Below, one piece after another: positions 58,621 through 64,000 of a DNA stretch of 64,000 nucleotides. The translations under genes and the position numbers were made by a program. Under the pieces are notes generated by a model that worked only from the letters and a program-made list of their open reading frames with translations, did not search any database and was not told the origin of the DNA. Within the stretch, counting starts at the first letter, position 1. Every line of letters begins with the position of its first letter. Source of the stretch: Cymbidium sinense (taxonomy: Eukaryota > Streptophyta > Magnoliopsida > Asparagales > Orchidaceae); assembly GCA_021442155.1 (NCBI GenBank), contig CM038232.1, positions 60,605,436 to 60,669,435 of the forward strand, read 5' to 3'.

Positions 58621-59480
58621 ACGATTATATTTATGGTTTAGAGAAGACTTAGTCAATTGTATTCTCACATGGGAGGAAAGTGGAAGGTAGTGGATTGTTT
58701 ATTATGTTAGCAAATCTCTATGAAGTGCCGAATTAAATTACCCCATTATAAAAAAAACTCAAACTCACACTCATTATCTTAGTTTAATGGCGTCGACCAT
58801 ACTTCCAAGCATATTCAATCTAAGTCATCACAAATAATATGTTCAAATATATACATACCAATCCAGATCATTCTGTGAGGTTATTAAATTGGTTTATTGA
58901 ATTAAGTGAGTTTGTTATATCTTACTTGTTCTGGATGACGATCAAGGCTCAAGCACTCGTCAATTTTCTTGTCGACTTCTATAGTTCACATAACATCCTA
59001 ATTAACCTAGAACTTTTATGGTGATTATAAATGAATTGATCATCAGGATAGTAAGGCATGGGTGCCAAAATAGTGTTAAAAAGAATGACCTAGATCACCA
59101 TAACGTAGTCAATCAAGCTCAGCTTTAATTCAATGAATGACCAATCTGAATATAAACCTCTAATCGATGGACTAAGGTTCACCTAAGGACTCAAAGCTTC
59201 ACATATTATGGCTTACTCTAATTCACAATTGGTGTGTTAACAGTTAATAGGGACTATGAGGCTAAAGATGAGTCATTACAATAATACTTAAGGTGAAAGA
59301 AGAAGTTTGACAGTTAGAGTACTTCAAGATTGAGCAGATAACCAGGGAGAAAAACCAAGTCATTGATCTATTATCTAAGGCAAGTAGACTCAGGGAGCAC
59401 TAGATCATATAGCTCAACCAACCAAGCACAGAATAAGAGGAGCTAATGCAAGAAAAATATGAGCATTCGTTGAGCTGGTT
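58621..59480 (+). pseudogene. pol: E3 RNase H and aRH (heavily decayed)
   Basis: RNase H: 'YYVSKSL' near 58700 (Y-Y-x-S-R-x-L) and 'LNWFIELSEFVISYLFWMTIKAQALVNFLVDF' in 58876-58970. The latter is the W-x-I-E-L-S-E-F-D-I-x-Y-x-P-R-x-x-I-K-x-Q-A-L-A-D-F linker of Tat elements. aRH: a D-G-L motif near 59167 and 'NRDYEAKDES' at 59247, a faint A-E-Y-E-A counterpart. Frames change often, and limits are by position. Confidence 0.7.
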
Positions 59481-60725
59481 TGATCCTATTAAAAGATACT
59501 TATAGATTGGGGTGGTTGAAGAGGCTATTAAAGACTTGAGGAGATTTAGGATAAGGGTCACCCTATACTTGCTAATTATATGTGAATTATTTTAAAGATC
59601 AGTAACTTTGCTTAACTTTAGATACGTACGAGAGACCAAACAAAAAATGTTTTTTTCAAGAAATCCATTCAGGAAAATGTGGTAGATATTCAAGATGAAG
59701 AGCACTCGCCTATAGAATTTTAAGATAAAGATACATATGGTCCACATTTAAAAAAGATGTAGAGGAATTTATCAAAAGCTACATATAGTGCCAAAAAATT
59801 TTCCTCACATTAATAATAGTCATCACAACCTCTATAACCGATTTCAAGCCCATGACCTTTTTCCATTTCAAGAATAGGCATGATCGACCTTTTGCATATA
59901 ACCAATGGGCAGAGGAAGTTCATTATTGCCACAATCAATTTTTTCAACAAATGGATTGAAATAAAATCTCTCACCATGATAATCATTTAGGTAATTAAAA
60001 AAATAATTTGGATTGATATCATTTACAAGAACAGGCTGCTCATATCAATCATCATAAATAATGGCACATAATTCATTAATAGGGAATTATGAGACTTATG
60101 CAAGTCTCAAGAAGTATAATTAAAGTTCACTTTAGCACATCACTTGTAAAACAATGGGTAGGTAGAAGTGGATAACAATAAAGTCTTCAACTTATTATAA
60201 AAGAAGGTAGAAGGAGCCAAGGCCAATTAGGTTGATGCATTACCAGTAGTACTCTAGGTCCTTGAAATCACTCCCACCATTATAATAGGGCATTCACCAT
60301 TTATGTTATCACATAGAATAAAAGCTATTTTATCAGTCACGTGTGAGCTCCAAAGCCAAAGGGTCTTCACAATAAGAAAAAAAAACTAAGAGTTAATACT
60401 GGTGAGTGGGAGAAGGCAAAATTTGAAGCAATACAAGACACACTAAACATGTCTAAGGGATTGTTGATTGAAGCATCACTGAGCAAATAAAGAGGTGAAT
60501 CACAAGATAGTATAATCACCATGTAATAGAGAATCATTTTAAGGGTTGCGAATTAGTAATAAAGAAAGTTGATTCCACAGCTTTGTAGAACACATTAAGT
60601 AAACTCACCCGCTCATGGGATGAATGTTACATTATCAAGAAGCAGGCCGATCTTGGGGCATACAAATTATTGACTCATGAAGGACAACATGTGAGGAAGT
60701 ATCTTTTGTATTATTCTTATTATTA
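59481..60725 (+). pseudogene. pol: E3 integrase (inactive)
   Basis: The most continuous E3 block. It reads DLLHITNGQRKFIIATINFF, where the expected A-x-D-Y-F-x-K-W has D to N, then NKWIEIKSLTMI; a III-N-N-G-T segment (expected D-N-G; D to N); the GQVEVDNNKVF segment with the catalytic E kept (about 60150-60193); and LPVVLWVLEITP. Near 60590-60700, KLTRSWDECYIIKKQADLGAYKLLTHEG is the C-terminal W-E-G-P-Y-x-V-x-x-x-x-x-x-G-x-Y-x-L strand. No chromodomain. Pol ends about 60725. Confidence 0.88.
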
Positions 60726-61640
60726 TTATTGTTATAAATTTATGTCTAATAATTGTACTCCTTTTTACTCAAATTACTACCTTACTGAATGTCACAAAAA
60801 AGAACCTGTGAAATATAAACAATGAAACTCAAGAAGTTGTGTGATGACTTAGGATACTCAGTGTGTCACTTTTGGCCCAAGAGAAAATTCCACCCAAAAA
60901 TCTTAGAACTTCGTTCACCATTCCTAGCCTGAGGGCACTATAGTCGAGCAGGCAATCTGCAAATTAAAATTGTTAACACTCATCAAAATTTAATGTAACT
61001 AAAGATATTAATTGGCAATCAAAAAGACCAATATGTTAACAATATATGAAGACCAACCATAGATAAGAAGAGTCATGTGGTTGGCAACTCATGTGTAAGA
61101 CTGACATTTCAAGATCAACTCTCCATAGTTGGCAACTAAAAACAACCAACACTCCATGCGATTAGAGACTCACATGTAAGACAAACACCCTGAGAGGTTA
61201 GCAACTATAAACTAAAAGAGAAACTTACCATAAGTGGTAAAAAATGACCTTTATTATTGGCAATAATAAAATCATCAAACTAGTTGTGATTGATGACTAT
61301 AAAGGGATGCATTCTTATAGTCTATAATCAAGTGCATCCCATGGTCAGCATTCATATTCGCCCTAAGTTTCAAACTAAGCACTCATACAATAGTGAGTAC
61401 AATGTAAACAATACTAATAAATACTTAGTCAAGAAATCCAGCGTGTTTCTACAAAAAAAAAACCCTTCACATTCATTCAACTAAAAAATTTACACTTACA
61501 AATGCAATTGACAAGAAAAAAAATGGTTATTCTTATTCATGAGGAAAATTTTTATGGAACTATGACTGGGAGATTCATATTAACTTCTTTTCTCATGAAT
61601 TGCCAAAAAAAATGAAAGAAGAAAGAAGTTAACTTTTGTT
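60726..61640 (+). other. E3 spacer downstream of pol
   Basis: No coding sequence seen. It contains a short TTA run (60713-60731), and two imperfect copies of a unit of about 70 bp: 'gttggcaactcatgtgtaagac' (about 61079) and 'attagagactcacatgtaagac' (about 61160), each followed by 'ag..aactctccatagttggcaact' or a variant. The short ORF at 61290-61484 has no recognisable features. Confidence 0.6.
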
Positions 61641-63010
61641 GCCCTCATTGTCATCCTCATTAAAATCGAAAATAGTGAGTACATTAGAGAAATCAGTATA
61701 CTTGGCATCTAATTGACCATGTTTTACCAACTTAGTAATAACAGAGTTAATGCTAGTTTTGAATTTCTATTGTCATTAGTCCCTATACTCTTTAGAATCA
61801 AGGAAGCTAGTGGGCTCAACTTCCTTTTTCTAAAATTTCTTGATCTGATGACAGAGCTCCTCTTCCAATTTTTTCTTTATCTCAACAAGGCTAGCCACCT
61901 CCAAGACAACCCAGTTCTTATCCTCCTCTTGACAAGTCACCTCCACCTAAAGTTCAGAAAACTCAGCCTTGGAGGGTTTGAGCTCATCCTTCATAGTCGC
62001 CAATTCAACCCTCGTAGTAGAAAAGTCCTTCCTTTTGATGAAGAACTTACTATAGATCTCTTAGTTTCACTTCCACGCCATTACTTGAGCAATCATAATA
62101 GTGAAGGGTAGACAACCATTGGGAATTTCATCAAGATGATCATTAAGTTATTTAAAGAAAATCACCCAAATCTCGAAGGCCTGACTTCTTGACTTGGACA
62201 TATTTAAAAAATAATTATTAATGTTGTACTCCTCCTCTTTAGGCTCACTTTACTTCTTCTAGTAACTTCAAGGAGTTGAAGTCATGGCCCTCTTCTAAGA
62301 TTTCTATTGAGTTGTAATTGATCGAGCCTCATATATGGCCTTAGTTAGAGCTGACTCATCCTCACCCACCTCACATTCACCCTCCTCCAAGAATCAAACT
62401 ATAGAGGGATTGAGTGGATGGGATATAGAAGTCTCATATCTTACAAATAAACAAATAAAATGATTAAAATGAGTGATTTAAAGGATGATATAAAGACCAA
62501 AAAACATGATAAAATACATACCAAGAAAGACAATAGAGAGTTCCTCACTTTATTCATCACTGTGACAAGCTCTTAACAAACAAGGGCTTAAAATACCACT
62601 TCCTCACTTTATTCGCCAGGTCATGGATCTTCATCAAGATCATCAAAAATTAAATGGTCCTATCTTGGTGACCCTTCATCAAGAAAACTTGGCAACAAAG
62701 GCACAAGTTGCATAAAAACTCCTCCCACAAGAATAAGATGAAGGTGGTGATACTCACACTTGAGTTTGGCAGAACTTGAATAGGAACAACCCCATAAAGA
62801 TTTATAGTCTCTACTTACTCACGAGGAAGAGAGCATTGGAGGCCGCATATGAAGTGGCTAGAAGAATGCATAACTCAAGAGACTAAGTCAAGTTAAACTG
62901 TTTGTCTTCGTTGGCCACTCACAGTAGCCATGGAAGATATGAGTCATCAATGGTGAATCAATGTCAGACACTTCTTTGGCCTTTGCTTGCATGAACACAA
63001 TCTTTGCCTT
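61641..63010 (-). pseudogene. E3 antisense reading frame downstream of pol (broken)
   Basis: Read on the minus strand, blocks resembling the extra opposite-strand ORF of Tat-lineage elements appear: about 62800-62690, NLYGVVPIQVLPNSSVSITT then FILFLWEEFL, similar to the Y-G-x-x-P-x-Q-x-x-P-N-x-x-x-x-x-x-x-F-x-x-L-C motif of plant retrotransposon accessory proteins; about 62640-62570, a W-Y-F block; and about 61990-61700, a charged, coiled-coil-like stretch (EIKKKLEEELCHQIKKF, later KLVKHGQLDAKYTDFSNVLT). Stops are frequent. Function of such proteins is unknown. The family assignment is from memory of motifs. Confidence 0.55.
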
Positions 63011-63475
63011 GCTCAAAACTATCATTAGCATCAACCGAAGGTAAATTTATTCAAAGCGAAGAGGGGGCATAACCTACTCGTTAGAAATAAGATTCACTTA
63101 CTTGAAGTTGAATGGGTAATAAAGACTCAATAACTTACAATAAGAATGAATTTATAAATGTGAAAGATAAGGCTTGGTAATGTGAATGTCACAATAAGCA
63201 TTAAATGTAAAAATCATTAATCTATTACATAGAAATCTTAAGTGATAAAAATCATGACAAAAAAATTAAAAATTTTATTCACATTCACAATACAAAAATA
63301 TTTCAATAAGAGATATGGCGAGTATGAGACAATTACACCATTTTCAATAAAAATAGAAAGAATAATTACAACACACTCTTATGCTTTATACATTATCTCT
63401 TGAGTTGCGTTATGATGGAGTCTAAGTACCACACCTTGCTAAGCTAGATGTTATTCCACATAAAAAAATAAGAAA
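63011..63475. other. AT-rich stretch without recognised gene
   Basis: 465 bp between the two antisense blocks. Neither strand shows a readable conserved segment. It could be a decayed part of the same antisense frame. Confidence 0.5.
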
Positions 63476-63760
63476 TTAGCATTAGAAATGAAGAAAGAAG
63501 ACCCATGTGACTTAATCGAGTGTTGAAGCAAAGTTAACTTGGCCCTTATGGTCGTAAAACTTTTTTGGGACTCATTGTGACTCCATTTCGATCATGGACT
63601 TAAGTTTACTTAATTCCTATTTTAATAGATTTAAATCCTCCTTCAAAAGAGTGACCCTCCTTAACAAAACAATAAGCTTAGAGGTCAATGAGTGCTTATG
63701 ACTCCATCCTAGCAACTTCCCCCTCTAAATAAAAATAATCATTTCTCATAGACTCGTCGT
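63476..63760 (-). pseudogene. Antisense coiled-coil-like coding remnant
   Basis: On the minus strand the sequence reads IVLLRRVTLLKEDLNLLK, then a stop, ELSKLKSMIEMESQ, and just upstream a DNDESMRNDYFYLEGEVARMES segment. The heptad-like leucine spacing suggests a coiled coil. It lies 5' of the 61641-63010 block on the same strand and may be the N-terminal part of that frame or a second antisense ORF. Confidence 0.4.
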
Positions 63761-64000
63761 TGTCAAGGCGAGGCAAAAGGAGGAAAAATCACTAACATCT
63801 CCTGAAGATTAAGCCAAAGTAAAGCTAGTCACCACAATGGATGAAAGGGAAGTGCCTCAGTGTTTCTTCCTTATAAATGCAAACCCTCTCTAGATGCTAA
63901 ACTCAGTGTCGCTAAGTTAACCTGTTGCAAAGCCGAAGCCACCCCCGAATGACAAAAAATTAATTTGTCAAAAAATAAATAATGTGATTTCAATGATGTT
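63761..64000. other. Window end, no gene recognised
   Basis: Probably further antisense-region sequence of E3. Nothing specific is readable, and no LTR start is seen before the window ends. Confidence 0.4.

Larger units (their letters stand above)
55131..64000 (+). mobile_element. E3: second Tat-type Ty3/gypsy element (5' part to beyond window end)
   Basis: Gag, CCHC knuckle, protease, RT, RNase H, aRH and integrase remains are in order on the + strand (55600-60725), followed by a spacer and opposite-strand frames (61640 onward). Protein motifs differ from E1/E2 and match the Retand-like branch (Y-A-Y-H-R-D-H knuckle, integrase L-x-x-x-x-G-Q-R-K-F-x-I-A). The left limit is uncertain because its LTR is short or truncated against E0. 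The 3' LTR is not in the window. Confidence 0.8.

Noticed and set aside
61713..62111. 132-codon + strand open frame
   Set aside because: It mirrors the better-supported minus-strand frame (charged, coiled-coil-like) and has no recognisable motif itself.

Overview
The window looks like intergenic DNA of a large, repeat-rich flowering-plant genome. I see no host gene, tRNA or rRNA. Almost all of it is nested, decayed LTR retrotransposons of the Ty3/gypsy superfamily, Tat/Ogre side: no chromodomain, a second 'archaeal-type' RNase H (aRH) between RNase H and integrase, and a primer-binding site matching the 3' end of plant tRNA-Arg. The species cannot be named from the sequence.

Layout. E1 is the outermost and oldest element, + strand. 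It is present as its pol 3' half (1-1094, continuing at 44837-46488), a 3' UTR (46489-47435) and a 3' LTR (47436 to about 54403). E2 (1095-44831) is inserted in E1's aRH domain with a perfect 5-bp target duplication, CCTAT, on both sides. E2's 5' LTR (1095-2639 plus 10636-17208) is split by solo LTR R (2640-10635, inverted). A tRNA-Arg PBS follows at 17217. The leader is split by solo LTR B (17893-24736, same orientation, target duplication AGCAC). Then come a hairpin-repeat leader (24742-26579), gag/pol remains (26580-34262), a repeat-bearing 3' UTR (34263-36799) and the 3' LTR (36800-44831). Without the two solo LTRs, E2 is about 28.9 kb with LTRs of about 8.0-8.1 kb, which is giant for an LTR retrotransposon. 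R, B and both E2 LTRs are one family, and E1 is a more diverged, more AT-rich relative. Beyond E1 lie a short LTR-like fragment E0 (about 54404-55130) and E3 (about 55131 to the window end). E3 is a different Tat-type element with gag, protease, RT, RNase H, aRH and integrase remains, followed by degenerate reading frames on the opposite strand.

All coding regions are pseudogenes with many stops, frameshifts and lost catalytic residues. They would once have encoded capsid/nucleocapsid (gag), protease, reverse transcriptase with two RNase H domains, and integrase.

The most unusual feature is in the E2 leader: about 20 repeat units that each form a hairpin around a conserved 10-nt loop (consensus TACYCAAATT), while the stem sequence varies between units with both arms changing together. 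Others are the multi-kilobase inverted repeat made by solo LTR R inside E2's 5' LTR, dense TTGAC (W-box core) clusters in every long LTR, and antisense reading frames kept in the LTR copies. Domain limits are approximate because frames are broken. LTR and duplication limits are exact to a base or two unless marked otherwise.
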